Shown: positions 1 through 8,629 of the stretch, piece after piece
Layout: every line of letters starts with the position of its first letter
How positions within the stretch are numbered: position 1 is the stretch's first letter
Origin: an uncultured Rhodocyclaceae bacterium
GTDB lineage: Bacteria; Pseudomonadota; Gammaproteobacteria; Burkholderiales; Rhodocyclaceae
Direction of reading: 5' to 3'
NCBI GenBank assembly: GCA_907163225.1
Contig: OU015322.1
Location: 1,178,001 to 1,242,000, forward strand
Length of the DNA: 64,000 bases
Notes under the pieces: model-generated
What the model saw: only the letters and a program-made list of their open reading frames with translations
What the model was told of the DNA's origin: nothing
The model's database searches: none
Made by a program: the position numbers and the translations under genes

Positions 1-77
1 ACCTGATCAAGGCCGACAACCTGATGATGCGCAAGGATGGCACCCTGGTATTTTCCGACCCGGTTTTCATGGAATGA
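1..77 (+). CDS. C-terminal end of an unidentified gene (kinase-like tail)
   Basis: Only the last 24 codons are present, read from base 3 to a TGA at 75-77. The peptide contains DNLMMRKDGTLVFSDPVF, which resembles the N-x-M-x-R-x-D-G...D-P stretch of kinase-like and aminoglycoside-phosphotransferase-like folds (catalytic loop followed by the metal-binding Asp). This is too short to name a function. The next gene starts five bases after the stop, so the two may be co-transcribed. Confidence 0.4.
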   Translation, partial: LIKADNLMMRKDGTLVFSDPVFME

Positions 78-81
78 AGCG

Positions 82-567
82 ATGACGATCAGCGCGGTCG
101 AATACACCTCACGTAAACAAGCCGAACAATTGCGCGGCAGCCCCTTCGCGGCGGTCATCTCGATTACCGATCCGACGACGCCGGAAGCCAAACTCGACCC
201 GCTGTTTCGCCACGTGCAGCGCCTCTCGTTCTTTGACGCAGTGCCGGCTGACGACTATCTGCCGGCGCCACTGCCCGGCCTGTTCGATTACCACATGGCG
301 GGGCAGATCAGCGCCTTCATCGAAGAGTTGCACAGCGCCCCGGTCGACATGTCCCTGATTGTGCATTGCGAGTACGGCGTCAGCCGCTCGGCGGCGGTTG
401 CTCTCTTTGCTTCGGCGCTGACCGGGGCGCCGCTCAAGGCAAGGGAATACACCTACGAAGCCAACCAGTGGGTACTCGATCAACTGCTGCAACGCCACCC
501 GGGCCTGGAGGCGGATGTGCCATCGCCACTGGTCAGCACAGAACGGCGCAATAATCCCCGGCGATGA
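82..567 (+). CDS. dual-specificity/tyrosine-type protein phosphatase-like protein
   Basis: The 161-residue product carries the cysteine-phosphatase signature HC-x5-R as VHCEYGVSRSA (Cys96, Arg102), followed by the usual small-residue helix. Asp52, in LSFFDAVPADD, is a candidate general acid. This places it in the dual-specificity/tyrosine phosphatase superfamily; the substrate (phosphoprotein, nucleotide or inositol phosphate) cannot be read from sequence. The ATG at 82 is chosen over an upstream in-frame start because it follows the preceding stop by four bases and leaves a family-like N-terminus. It may belong with the kinase-like fragment at the window edge, a speculative kinase/phosphatase pair. 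Confidence 0.75.
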   Translation: MTISAVEYTSRKQAEQLRGSPFAAVISITDPTTPEAKLDPLFRHVQRLSFFDAVPADDYLPAPLPGLFDYHMAGQISAFIEELHSAPVDMSLIVHCEYGVSRSAAVALFASALTGAPLKAREYTYEANQWVLDQLLQRHPGLEADVPSPLVSTERRNNPRR

Positions 568-670
568 AAAGCCTCGCCACCTCAATCATCCGTCGAGCGC
601 GCCCCGCCTTGCTTGCTGCATCGCAGCAGCCAAGACTGGCCCCTCGCTTGATGCCACGGAGCACGCACGC

Positions 671-2089
671 ATGACCCACGAATCCGAACCGCGCTATCTG
701 GTCAATCGGACGTACGAAGAAATCCACGTTGGTGACTCGTCCAGCCTCACGCGCACCTTGATGCCCGAAGACGTAAAACTGTTCGCCATCCTCACTGGCG
801 ACATCAATCCAGCCGTGGTCGACCCGACATTTTCACAAAGCGGCCTGTTCCGCGAAGTGATCGCCCACGGCATGTGGAGCGGCTCGTTGATCTCGACCGT
901 GCTCGGCACCCAGTTCCCCGGCCCGGGCACCATCCTGATCGACCAGTCGCTGCATTTTGCCCGCCCGGTCACCATCGGCGACAGCATCACGATCACCGTC
1001 ACCGCCAAGCAGAAATTCGACCACAACCAGCACGTCATTTTCGATTGCGTGTGCACCAACCAGGAAGGCCTGCAGGTCGTTCGCGGCTCGGCAGAGGTGC
1101 TGGCTCCGACCGAAAAAGTCTCACGGCTGCAGGAAATGCACATGCCGGAGATTCGCATCGACGACAAGCATGAGCGCTACATTCACCTGCTGGAGCGCGT
1201 CAAAGGGCTGGAGCCGATTCCGACTGCCGTCGCCCACCCCTGCGACCATGAGTCCCTGAAGGGGCCGGTCCAGGCGTTCCAGGCCGGCATCATCGAACCC
1301 ATTCTGGTTGGGCCGGAAAATAAAATTCGTGCCGTTGCCGAGGAGTTCGGCCTCGACCTCTCCGGCATCCGTATCGTCAACGCCGCGCACAGTCACGACT
1401 CGGCAGCCATCGCCGTCTCGTTGGTCCGCACCGGCGACGCCGAGGCACTGATGAAGGGCAGCCTGCACACCGACGAATTGATGGGCGAAGTGGTTGCCCG
1501 CGCCAATGGCCTGCGCACCTCGCGCCGGATCAGCCACGTTTTCCTGATGGACGTGCCGACCTACCATCGTCCGCTGCTGATCACCGACGCCGCGATCAAC
1601 ATCGCGCCGACGCTCGAAGACAAGGCGGACATCATCCGCAACGCCATCGAGCTGGCCCACATCATCGGCATCCCGGAGCCCAAGGTGGCGATTTTGTCGG
1701 CGGTCGAGACGGTCAACCCGAAAATTCAATCAACTTTGGATGCCGCCGCGCTGTGCAAGATGGCTGACCGCGGCCAGATCAAGGGCGGCATCCTCGACGG
1801 CCCGCTCGCCTTCGACAATGCCGTTTCCCTCGTCGCTGCCAAGACCAAGGGGATCAAGTCGGCGGTCGCCGGCCATGCCGAAATCCTCGTCGTTCCCGAC
1901 CTCGAATCCGGCAACATGATCGCCAAGCAGCTCGAATATCTGGCCAACGCACTGACCGCCGGCATCGTGCTCGGCACCAAGGTGCCCATCGTGCTGACCA
2001 GCCGCGCCGACTCTGCCGAAACCCGTACCGCATCGTGCGTCATCGCCGCATTGATCGCCCATCACAACCGCAAAACTGGAACCGTTTAA
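671..2089 (+). CDS. MaoC-like domain / phosphate acetyl(butyryl)transferase fusion
   Basis: A 472-residue fusion. Residues about 10-150 form a hotdog MaoC/(R)-enoyl-CoA hydratase domain. Residues about 185-472 form a PTA/PTB domain, with ETVNPKIQSTLDAAALCKMADRG and GPLAFDNAVS typical of phosphotransacetylases that move acyl groups between CoA and phosphate. Bifunctional proteins of this layout are known and usually annotated as enoyl-CoA hydratase/phosphate acetyltransferase. The hydratase signature normally reads GDxNPxHxD; here it is GDINPAVVD, with Val49 where the catalytic His should be, so hydratase activity is doubtful. The acetate kinase gene starts on the next base after the stop, giving a Pta-AckA operon for acyl-CoA to acyl-phosphate to ATP. 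The ATG at 671 is preferred over a long upstream extension overlapping the phosphatase gene. Confidence 0.9.
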   Translation: MTHESEPRYLVNRTYEEIHVGDSSSLTRTLMPEDVKLFAILTGDINPAVVDPTFSQSGLFREVIAHGMWSGSLISTVLGTQFPGPGTILIDQSLHFARPVTIGDSITITVTAKQKFDHNQHVIFDCVCTNQEGLQVVRGSAEVLAPTEKVSRLQEMHMPEIRIDDKHERYIHLLERVKGLEPIPTAVAHPCDHESLKGPVQAFQAGIIEPILVGPENKIRAVAEEFGLDLSGIRIVNAAHSHDSAAIAVSLVRTGDAEALMKGSLHTDELMGEVVARANGLRTSRRISHVFLMDVPTYHRPLLITDAAINIAPTLEDKADIIRNAIELAHIIGIPEPKVAILSAVETVNPKIQSTLDAAALCKMADRGQIKGGILDGPLAFDNAVSLVAAKTKGIKSAVAGHAEILVVPDLESGNMIAKQLEYLANALTAGIVLGTKVPIVLTSRADSAETRTASCVIAALIAHHNRKTGTV

Positions 2090-3271
2090 ATGAAGCAAGG
2101 CATTCTGACGATCAACGCTGGATCGTCCTCCATCAAGTTCGCCCTTTTTCCGCTCGCTCTCCCGATTTCCCCCGAGGCTGAAGTTTCGGGCCAGATCGAC
2201 GGCATCGGCACCAACGCCACGAAAATGGTCGCCAAGGACAAGGCCGGCCAGAAAATAGCCGATCAGGCAATCGCTGGCGAGCAGGTCAGCCATGACCAGG
2301 CTTTCGACGCACTGCTTAAATGGTTCCAGGCCACGCAATCGGGCTGGCAGATCGTTGCCGCCGGCCACCGCGTCGTCCACGGCGGCGACCTCTACTCGCA
2401 ACCAACCATCGTCGATGCGCAAGTGCTCGAACACCTGACCGGCTTCATCCCGCTCGCCCCGCTCCATGAGCCGCACAACGTCGCCGGCATCCGTGCCTTG
2501 CAAGCCTTGCTGCCCACCGTGCCGCAAGTCGCCTGTTTCGACACCGCCTTCCACCGCAGCCAGCCCGACGTCGCCCAGGCTTTTGGCCTGCCCCGCGCGT
2601 TGACCGCAGAAGGCATCAAGCGCTACGGCTTCCATGGCCTGTCGTATGAATTCATCGCCCGCGCCCTGCCCCAGCATTCGCACCGCGCCGGCGGCCGCGT
2701 CGTCGTCGCCCACCTCGGCAACGGCGCCAGCATGGCGGCCATGGTCAATCGCAAGTGCGTCGCCACGACGCTCGGCTTTTCGACCATCGACGGACTGCTC
2801 ATGGGCACGCGTTGCGGCAACCTTGATCCGGGCGTCATCCTGCACCTGATGGAAACGAAGGGGCTGTCGGTCAAGGACATGACCAAGATGCTCTACAAGG
2901 AATCCGGCCTGCTCGGTGTCTCCGGCATCAGCCAGGACATGCGCACCCTGCTCGCCAGCGACAAACCGGAGGCGCAGGAGGCGGTGGATCTCTTCTGCTA
3001 CCGCATCGCCCGCGAACTCGGCTCGCTGGCAGCGGCCGCCGGCGGCATAGACGCGCTGGTGTTCACCGGCGGTATCGGCGAACACGCCGCCGAGGTTCGC
3101 CGCCGCGTCTGTTTGCAATCCGAATGGTTGGGCATCCGCGTCGATTCCGAAGCCAATGCGCGCCACGATATCGTGATCAGCGCAGGAAACAGCAGCGTCG
3201 ATGTGCTGGTCATCCCAACCAATGAGGAATGGATGATGGCGCACCACGCACAGACCCTGCTCGCCCTCTAA
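2090..3271 (+). CDS. ackA: acetate kinase
   Basis: The 393-residue protein has the acetate/butyrate kinase signatures: N-terminal LTINAGSSSIKFALF, AGHRVVHGG, the FDTAFHRS segment, YGFHGLSYE, and the nucleotide-binding HLGNGASMAA and GLLMGTRCGNLDPG stretches. It converts acetyl phosphate and ADP to acetate and ATP in the cytoplasm, and the reverse. Length is typical of the family. It directly abuts the phosphotransacetylase fusion upstream and is followed by a strong intrinsic terminator, so the pair forms a two-gene overflow or acetate-assimilation operon. A propionate or butyrate preference cannot be excluded. Confidence 0.96.
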   Translation: MKQGILTINAGSSSIKFALFPLALPISPEAEVSGQIDGIGTNATKMVAKDKAGQKIADQAIAGEQVSHDQAFDALLKWFQATQSGWQIVAAGHRVVHGGDLYSQPTIVDAQVLEHLTGFIPLAPLHEPHNVAGIRALQALLPTVPQVACFDTAFHRSQPDVAQAFGLPRALTAEGIKRYGFHGLSYEFIARALPQHSHRAGGRVVVAHLGNGASMAAMVNRKCVATTLGFSTIDGLLMGTRCGNLDPGVILHLMETKGLSVKDMTKMLYKESGLLGVSGISQDMRTLLASDKPEAQEAVDLFCYRIARELGSLAAAAGGIDALVFTGGIGEHAAEVRRRVCLQSEWLGIRVDSEANARHDIVISAGNSSVDVLVIPTNEEWMMAHHAQTLLAL

Positions 3272-3292
3272 ATAAAAATAAATTTTCTTTCC

Positions 3293-3326
3293 GCCCCGGC
3301 ATCCAACGACGCCGGGGCTTTGTTTT
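3293..3326 (+). terminator. Rho-independent terminator after ackA
   Basis: An 8-bp perfect stem (GCCCCGGC at 3293-3300, GCCGGGGC at 3311-3318) with a 10-base loop is followed by a T-rich run to 3326. It ends the acetate operon 21 bases past the ackA stop. Confidence 0.9.
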
Positions 3327-3374
3327 TTCGGGCTTTTTTTACCCCGACAGCATCACCCAAAGGGGACACACAAA

Positions 3375-3421
3375 ACACCACATATAGTCAAGATATTGCC
3401 TTTGACCACTATATCTAGTAG
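3375..3421 (+). promoter_or_regulatory. tandem NrdR boxes upstream of nrdJ
   Basis: Two 16-bp sites lie at 3375-3390 (ACACCACATATAGTCA) and 3406-3421 (CCACTATATCTAGTAG). Each matches 12 of 16 positions of the NrdR box form ACACTATATATAGTGT. Their starts are 31 bp apart, three helical turns, which is the usual spacing for cooperative binding by the ATP/dATP-sensing repressor NrdR. They sit 60 bp before the nrdJ ATG, so they probably overlap or flank its promoter. nrdR itself is not in the window. Confidence 0.85.
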
Positions 3422-3480
3422 CTTTGCAACATTCGAAAATTAATAACCCAGACAAACCGAATTTTGTAGAGGAGCCGTTG

Positions 3481-6384
3481 ATGAGCAAAATAACCGAACA
3501 GCTTTCGCTGACTGACATCCCCGAAGCGCCGCTGTACGCCCCGCTGCCGGAACAGGAAATTTCCGGTGAAGTGCTCATCGAAAAGTACGCCAAGGGCAAG
3601 GAAACCAATGTTCACGACGTGCGCCGGCGCGTTGCCTACGCACTGGCCCAGGTCGAACAGGAAGCTGATCGCGCCCACTGGGAAAGCAAGTTCCTGTGGG
3701 CTCAGGAAACCGGCTTCATTCCCGCTGGCCGTATCAATTCCGCCGCCGGCACCGACCTGCAGGCGACGCTGATCAACTGCTTCGTGCAGCCGGTTGGCGA
3801 CTCCATCGTCGAAAACACCGATGGCAAGCCGGGCATCTACACCGCGCTGGCCCAAGCTGCCGAAACCATGCGTCGTGGCGGCGGCGTCGGCTACGACTTC
3901 TCCTCGATCCGCCCGCAGGGCGCTCGCGTCAAGGGCACGCAATCGCGCGCTTCCGGCCCGGTGTCGTACATGCGCGTCTTTGACCGCTCGTGCGAAACAG
4001 TCGAATCCGCCGGCGCCCGCCGTGGCGCCCAGATGGGCGTGCTGCGCTGCGACCATCCGGACATTGAAGTCTTCATCCACGCCAAGGACAAGGGCGACCT
4101 GACCAATTTCAACATCTCGATTGGCGTTACCGACCCGTTTATGGAAGCGGTCGACGCCGATGGCGACATCGAGCTGCTGCACCGGGCCGAACCCAATGCC
4201 GAAATGCGCTCTTCCGGTGCCTACCAGCGCGACGACGGCATGTGGGTGTACCGCAAGGTGCGCGCCCGCGATCTGTGGGATCAGGTGATGAAATCCACCT
4301 ACGACCACGCCGAGCCGGGCATCCTGTTCCTCGACCGGATGAACAAGGACAACAACCTCAATTACTGCGAAGTGATCGAGGCGACCAACCCCTGCGCCGA
4401 ACAGCCACTGCCGCCGTACGGCTGCTGCTGCCTGGGTTCGATCAACCTGACACTGTACGTCAAGGACGCATTCTCCGAGCAGGCCAGCTTTGACTTCGAC
4501 ACTTTTGCCGAAGTCATCCGTGTCTCCACCCGCATGCTCGACAATGTCCTCGACGCCACCCACTGGCCGCTCGAGCGCCAGCAACAGGAAGCTGCCAACA
4601 AGCGTCGCGTTGGCCTAGGCTACACCGGCCTCGGCGATGCGCTGGCCATGCTCCGCCTGCGCTACGACAAGCCGGAAGCCCGCGCCATGGCCGCTCGCAT
4701 CAGTGAATTCATGCGCGACACGGCCTACATGTACTCGGTCGAGATGGCCAAGGAACGCGGCGCTTTCCCGCTGTTCAACGCCGAGCTTTACCTCTCCGGC
4801 GGCAACTTCGCTTCCCGCCTGCCGGCTGACGTCAAGGCCGAGATCCGCAAGCACGGCCTGCGCAACTCGCACCTGCTGTCGATCGCCCCGACCGGCACCA
4901 TTTCGCTGGCCTTCGCCGACAATGCCTCGAACGGCATCGAACCGCCCTTCTCCTGGACCTACAACCGCAAGAAGCGCATGCAGGACGGCACGATCAAGGA
5001 ATACTCGGTCGAAGACTACGCCTGGCGCTTGTACAAGCACCGCGGAGGCGATGTTTCCAAGCTGCCAGAATACTTCGTCACGGCCCTGGAAATCTCCGCG
5101 CTAGCCCACAGCGACATGGTCGCCGCCGTCGCACCGTTCATCGACACCTCAATCTCGAAGACGGTCAATGTCCCGGCCGACTATCCCTACGGCGATTTCC
5201 AGGATCTTTACATGAGCGCCTGGAAATCCGGCCTCAAGGGTCTGGCCACCTATCGTCCGAACAGCGTGCTCGGCTCCGTTCTGTCTGTTACCAGCGGTGA
5301 ACCGGCCAAGGCCGAGCCTGCTGCGGTCGACGCAAAATCACCGCAGGATTTCGTTTCCGACGCCAATCGCCGCCTGTCGATCAAGAACCTGCCGGCACCG
5401 GTGCTCGCCAGCCTGCGCTGGCCGGGCCGCCCGAACCTGCCGGAAGGCAATCTGTGCTGGACCTACATGCTGGACTCACCGATCGGCAAGTTCGCGCTGT
5501 TCGTCGGACATGTGGAGCCGGAAGGCCGCGCCTGGCCGTTTGAAGTCTGGGCCAACGGCCCGGCTGAGCCACGAGGCCTTGGCGCCGTAGCCAAGACGCT
5601 TTCGATGGACATGCGCGCCAAGGATCACGCCTGGCTGGAGATGAAGCTGGAAGCCCTGTCCAAGACGCCGGGCGACTCTTTCGAAATGCCGATGCCGCCG
5701 CATGGCGAGCGCAAGCGCGTGCCGTCCGTGGTTTCCGCCATGGCCCAGGTCATCGCCTGGCGTTGCGAACAACTCGGCGCTTTCAAGCACGAAGGCCCGA
5801 CGCCAGTAAAGGATGCCCTGTTCAGCGCCAAGGAGCCGAAGACCGGCACCGACGGCACATTGTCCTGGACGGTCGACATCAACAACCCGTCGACCGGCGA
5901 AGACTTCGTTCTTGGCCTCAAGGAAATCACCCTGCCGGACGGCGTCACCCGTCCCTACTCGATGTGGCTCTCGGGCAACTACCCGCGCGCCCTCGACGGT
6001 CTTTCCAAGCTGCTCTCGCTCGACATGCGCGTCCTAGACCCGGCCTGGATCGGCATGAAGCTGCGCAAGCTGATCGACTATTCCGAGCCGCTCGGTGACT
6101 TCATGGCCTTCGTCCCCGGCTCGCGCAAGCAGCAGACCTACCCCTCGACGGTGGCCTACATCGCCAACCTGATCATCCACCGCTACGCCATGCTCGGCAT
6201 CCTCGACGAATCGGGCTTCCCACTGCAGCAGATGGGCATCCTCGAAGCGCCCGAAGACACCACCAGCAACAAGGTGCTGCCGACCCAAGGCAAGCTGTGC
6301 GGCGAATGCGGCAATCACACGATGATCCGCAAGGATGGCTGCGATTTCTGTACGGCCTGCGGCGCGGTAGGAACCTGCGGCTGA
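3481..6384 (+). CDS. nrdJ: adenosylcobalamin-dependent (class II) ribonucleotide reductase
   Basis: The 967-residue enzyme reduces ribonucleotides to deoxyribonucleotides using a B12-derived thiyl radical, so it works with or without oxygen. Diagnostic segments are [21 protein letters not shown] near the N-terminus, [32 protein letters not shown] (radical-site Cys loop) and [10 protein letters not shown]. Two repeated TSCPD-type segments (about residues 655-720 and 795-860) precede a C-terminal zinc-ribbon-like tail, CGECG...CDFCTACG, likely the redox-active tail region. The start is the ATG at 3481, with GAGGAG six bases upstream. NrdR boxes precede it and a terminator follows, so it is monocistronic. 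No class Ia or III reductase lies nearby. Confidence 0.95.
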   Translation: MSKITEQLSLTDIPEAPLYAPLPEQEISGEVLIEKYAKGKETNVHDVRRRVAYALAQVEQEADRAHWESKFLWAQETGFIPAGRINSAAGTDLQATLINCFVQPVGDSIVENTDGKPGIYTALAQAAETMRRGGGVGYDFSSIRPQGARVKGTQSRASGPVSYMRVFDRSCETVESAGARRGAQMGVLRCDHPDIEVFIHAKDKGDLTNFNISIGVTDPFMEAVDADGDIELLHRAEPNAEMRSSGAYQRDDGMWVYRKVRARDLWDQVMKSTYDHAEPGILFLDRMNKDNNLNYCEVIEATNPCAEQPLPPYGCCCLGSINLTLYVKDAFSEQASFDFDTFAEVIRVSTRMLDNVLDATHWPLERQQQEAANKRRVGLGYTGLGDALAMLRLRYDKPEARAMAARISEFMRDTAYMYSVEMAKERGAFPLFNAELYLSGGNFASRLPADVKAEIRKHGLRNSHLLSIAPTGTISLAFADNASNGIEPPFSWTYNRKKRMQDGTIKEYSVEDYAWRLYKHRGGDVSKLPEYFVTALEISALAHSDMVAAVAPFIDTSISKTVNVPADYPYGDFQDLYMSAWKSGLKGLATYRPNSVLGSVLSVTSGEPAKAEPAAVDAKSPQDFVSDANRRLSIKNLPAPVLASLRWPGRPNLPEGNLCWTYMLDSPIGKFALFVGHVEPEGRAWPFEVWANGPAEPRGLGAVAKTLSMDMRAKDHAWLEMKLEALSKTPGDSFEMPMPPHGERKRVPSVVSAMAQVIAWRCEQLGAFKHEGPTPVKDALFSAKEPKTGTDGTLSWTVDINNPSTGEDFVLGLKEITLPDGVTRPYSMWLSGNYPRALDGLSKLLSLDMRVLDPAWIGMKLRKLIDYSEPLGDFMAFVPGSRKQQTYPSTVAYIANLIIHRYAMLGILDESGFPLQQMGILEAPEDTTSNKVLPTQGKLCGECGNHTMIRKDGCDFCTACGAVGTCG

Positions 6385-6401
6385 TCGGCTGCCTGCTCAA
6401 A

Positions 6402-6434
6402 AAAACGCCCCGGACATGCCGGGGCGTTTTGTTT
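6402..6434 (+). terminator. Rho-independent terminator after nrdJ
   Basis: The stem CGCCCCGG (6406-6413) pairs with CCGGGGCG (6419-6426) around a 5-base loop, flanked by an A-run and by TTTTGTTTTG. The A and T flanks would let it act in both directions. Confidence 0.9.
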
Positions 6435-6463
6435 TGTGGGACGGGGTTTAAGCCAAAACCTCT

Positions 6464-6500
6464 TTTCAATTTTGGCCGCTTTTCCCGGTCGACCGTGGAA
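6464..6500 (+). repeat. dispersed 37-bp repeat, copy 1
   Basis: The copy begins TTTCAATTTTGGCC and ends CCCGGTCGACCGTGGAA. It lies 3' of nrdJ, beyond its terminator, in nrdJ orientation and between convergent genes. The core is a perfect CGGTCGACCG palindrome here; other copies have CGGTTGACCG. Confidence 0.8.
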
Positions 6501-6529
6501 TTTGCCCAAAACAGCTCAGGCCGATAACC

Positions 6530-7072
6530 TCAGGGCTTGTCGAGCCAATACAGCGAGGTGATGGTCTTGGCGTCGGTGATACGGCCATCCCAGACAGCCT
6601 GCTTCGCTTCGGCCGGTGAGAGTTCGACGACATCGAGGAATTCATTGTGGTCGAGCTGTTTTTCGCCGACCAGGTAAAGACCGTGCGCCGCAAAGATTTC
6701 GATGCGTTCGTCGGAATAGCCGATGCACGGGTGCATCACACCGAGGTATTCCCATTCACTCGCGACGTAGCCGGTTTCTTCCTTGAGTTCTCGCTGCGCG
6801 GTATCGATGATGGCTTCACCGTGATCAATCTTGCCGGCTGGCAGTTCGAGGAAGACACGGCGTAGCGGGTAACGGAACTGACGCTCGAAAAGCAGATTGC
6901 CATTGGGCAGAAAGGCCAGAATGACGACTGCCCCGGGGTGCACGATGTATTCCCGGATCGACTCCTGGCCGTTGGGCAGCAGCACGCGATCCTTGCGGAC
7001 ATTGAGCAACGCGCCCTTGAAGACGCTCTCGGAAGAGACTTCGGATTCGATCAGGTGGGCATCGTGCGACAT
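6530..7072 (-). CDS. NUDIX hydrolase, ADP-ribose pyrophosphatase type
   Basis: The 180-residue protein contains a complete Nudix box, G-x5-E-x7-REL-x-EE-x-GY (from GKIDHGEAI to EETGYV), with the Mg-binding glutamates intact. The flanking GAVVILAF and FERQFRYPLRRVFLELPAGKID segments are typical of NudF/ADP-ribose diphosphatases, which cleave ADP-ribose to AMP and ribose-5-phosphate. The start at 7072 (MSHDAHL) has a GGAG ribosome site upstream; a longer frame would run into the terminator of the nuo operon. It is on the minus strand just after nuoN but separated by that terminator. The exact nucleotide substrate is not proven. Confidence 0.9.
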   Translation of the reverse strand: MSHDAHLIESEVSSESVFKGALLNVRKDRVLLPNGQESIREYIVHPGAVVILAFLPNGNLLFERQFRYPLRRVFLELPAGKIDHGEAIIDTAQRELKEETGYVASEWEYLGVMHPCIGYSDERIEIFAAHGLYLVGEKQLDHNEFLDVVELSPAEAKQAVWDGRITDAKTITSLYWLDKP

Positions 7073-7092
7073 TTCATTCTCCAGATAGCAAA

Positions 7093-7113
7093 ACGCCCCG
7101 ACTGGCGGGGCGT
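7093..7113 (-). terminator. hairpin terminator at the end of the nuo operon
   Basis: The stem CGCCCCG/CGGGGCG with an extra A-T pair and a 5-base loop is followed on the minus strand by TTTTGC. It lies between the nuoN stop (7139) and the NUDIX gene start (7072). The T-run is short, so termination may be partial. Confidence 0.65.
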
Positions 7114-7138
7114 CTAATTGAAGCAACTCAGTTCTACA

Positions 7139-8617
7139 TCAGAGCGAACGAAGCAGCGCGTAGGCGCACAGCGACATGATGACCTGCGGAAAGATACCGA
7201 GCAGTGCCACAGCCAGACCGTTGGCAGAAATCAGGATACGCATGTCCATCGGTGCAGTCAGGGGTGTGTCGTCGGTCGGTGCATCGAAGTACATGACCTT
7301 GACGACGCGCAGGTAGTAGAACGCACCAATCAGCGAGAAGAGAACCGCAGCGATGGCCAACCAGATGTAGCCAGCAGCAACAACAGCCTGCAAGACAGAG
7401 AACTTGGCGAAGAAGCCAATAAAGAACGGCACGCCAGCCATCGAGAACATCAACATCAGCATGATGCCGGCAAACCAGGGGCTTCGCTTGTTCAAACCTT
7501 TGAAGTCACTGATTTCCTCAGCTTCAAATCCGGCACGAGCCATGAGCAGAATCATGCCGAAGGTGCCGGCACTCATCAGTACATAAGCGATGACGTAGAA
7601 CATTGAAGAACTGTAGGCGTTCAGCGCATAGCGCGCATCACCGCCAACCACGCCGGTAACGATGCCGAGCAGCATGAAACCCATGTGTGAAATGGCAGAG
7701 TAGGCAAGCATGCGTTTGAGGTTGGTCTGAGCGATAGCTGCCAGATTTCCGATCGCCATCGAGAGCACTGACAGGACAATCAACATGGTTTGCCAATCAG
7801 CCGCCATGGTAATCAAACCATTCACGAGAAGACGCATGACGATGGCGAACGCAGCCAACTTGGGCGCAGAGCCGATAAACAAGGTAACCGAGGTCGGTGC
7901 GCCTTGATAAACGTCCGGGATCCACATGTGGAACGGCACGACACCGAGCTTGAACGCCAGACCGGCAACGAGGAAAACCAAGCCAAAGACCAGCACGCTC
8001 TTGTTGACACCGCCGCCGTAAAGTCGCTCGGCGATACCGGTAATTTCCAGCGTGCCGGTAGCGCCGTAGATCATGGACATGCCGTAGAGCAGCAAACCGG
8101 AGGCCAAGGCGCCGAGAACGAAGTACTTCATCGCCGCTTCGGTTGAAGCAACGGAATCACGATTCATGGCCACCATCGCGTAAAGCGACAGCGACAGAAG
8201 CTCAATACCGATATAGATGGTCAGGAAATGATTGGCGGAAATCATGACCATCATGCCAAGCGTTGCGAACAACGCCAGCACGTAGTATTCACCTTTATTC
8301 ATCGACTCGCGGTCGATGACATAGCCGCGCGAGTAGAACATGACAATGACTACCGTCATGTACAGAAACAGCTTCAGCAAGTCGGACATCAGGTCGTCCA
8401 CGAACATGTTGCTGAAGGTGTACGTAACCTCTCCGGTGCTCGTCGCGAACTGAATTGCTGCACAACCAATCAGGGTGAGTTGGGTCAGCACGAAGGTGAC
8501 GGTACGCCGACTGTCCTTGACCAGCAAATCGATCATCAGAATGGCAAGCGCCATCACCGCCAGGAACATTTCCGGGGCTGCAGGCAGAAGATTGGGGACA
8601 ACGAAATTGTCGAACAT
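7139..8617 (-). CDS. nuoN: NADH-quinone oxidoreductase subunit N
   Basis: A 492-residue, highly hydrophobic protein of the antiporter-like proton-channel family (about 14 membrane segments). It has the conserved lysine-containing helices, for example [25 protein letters not shown] split across two helices, and [18 protein letters not shown]. As the last gene of the complex I operon it encodes one of three large proton-pumping membrane subunits. Length and position match NuoN of other proteobacteria. Confidence 0.96.
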   Translation of the reverse strand: MFDNFVVPNLLPAAPEMFLAVMALAILMIDLLVKDSRRTVTFVLTQLTLIGCAAIQFATSTGEVTYTFSNMFVDDLMSDLLKLFLYMTVVIVMFYSRGYVIDRESMNKGEYYVLALFATLGMMVMISANHFLTIYIGIELLSLSLYAMVAMNRDSVASTEAAMKYFVLGALASGLLLYGMSMIYGATGTLEITGIAERLYGGGVNKSVLVFGLVFLVAGLAFKLGVVPFHMWIPDVYQGAPTSVTLFIGSAPKLAAFAIVMRLLVNGLITMAADWQTMLIVLSVLSMAIGNLAAIAQTNLKRMLAYSAISHMGFMLLGIVTGVVGGDARYALNAYSSSMFYVIAYVLMSAGTFGMILLMARAGFEAEEISDFKGLNKRSPWFAGIMLMLMFSMAGVPFFIGFFAKFSVLQAVVAAGYIWLAIAAVLFSLIGAFYYLRVVKVMYFDAPTDDTPLTAPMDMRILISANGLAVALLGIFPQVIMSLCAYALLRSL

Positions 8618-8629
8618 GTCGGCTACCGT

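Noticed and set aside
1707-1735. A partial match to the dispersed repeat (CGGTCAACCCGAAAATTCAA) in the phosphotransacetylase gene
   Set aside because: The bases encode the conserved ETVNPKIQST motif, the far end of the repeat is missing, and the similarity is explained by protein conservation.
1730-3247. A 505-codon open frame antisense to ackA and the end of the phosphotransacetylase gene
   Set aside because: It mirrors the codon structure of the real genes in GC-rich DNA, has Asp/Gly/Ala-rich composition and no recognisable domain; ackA is certain.
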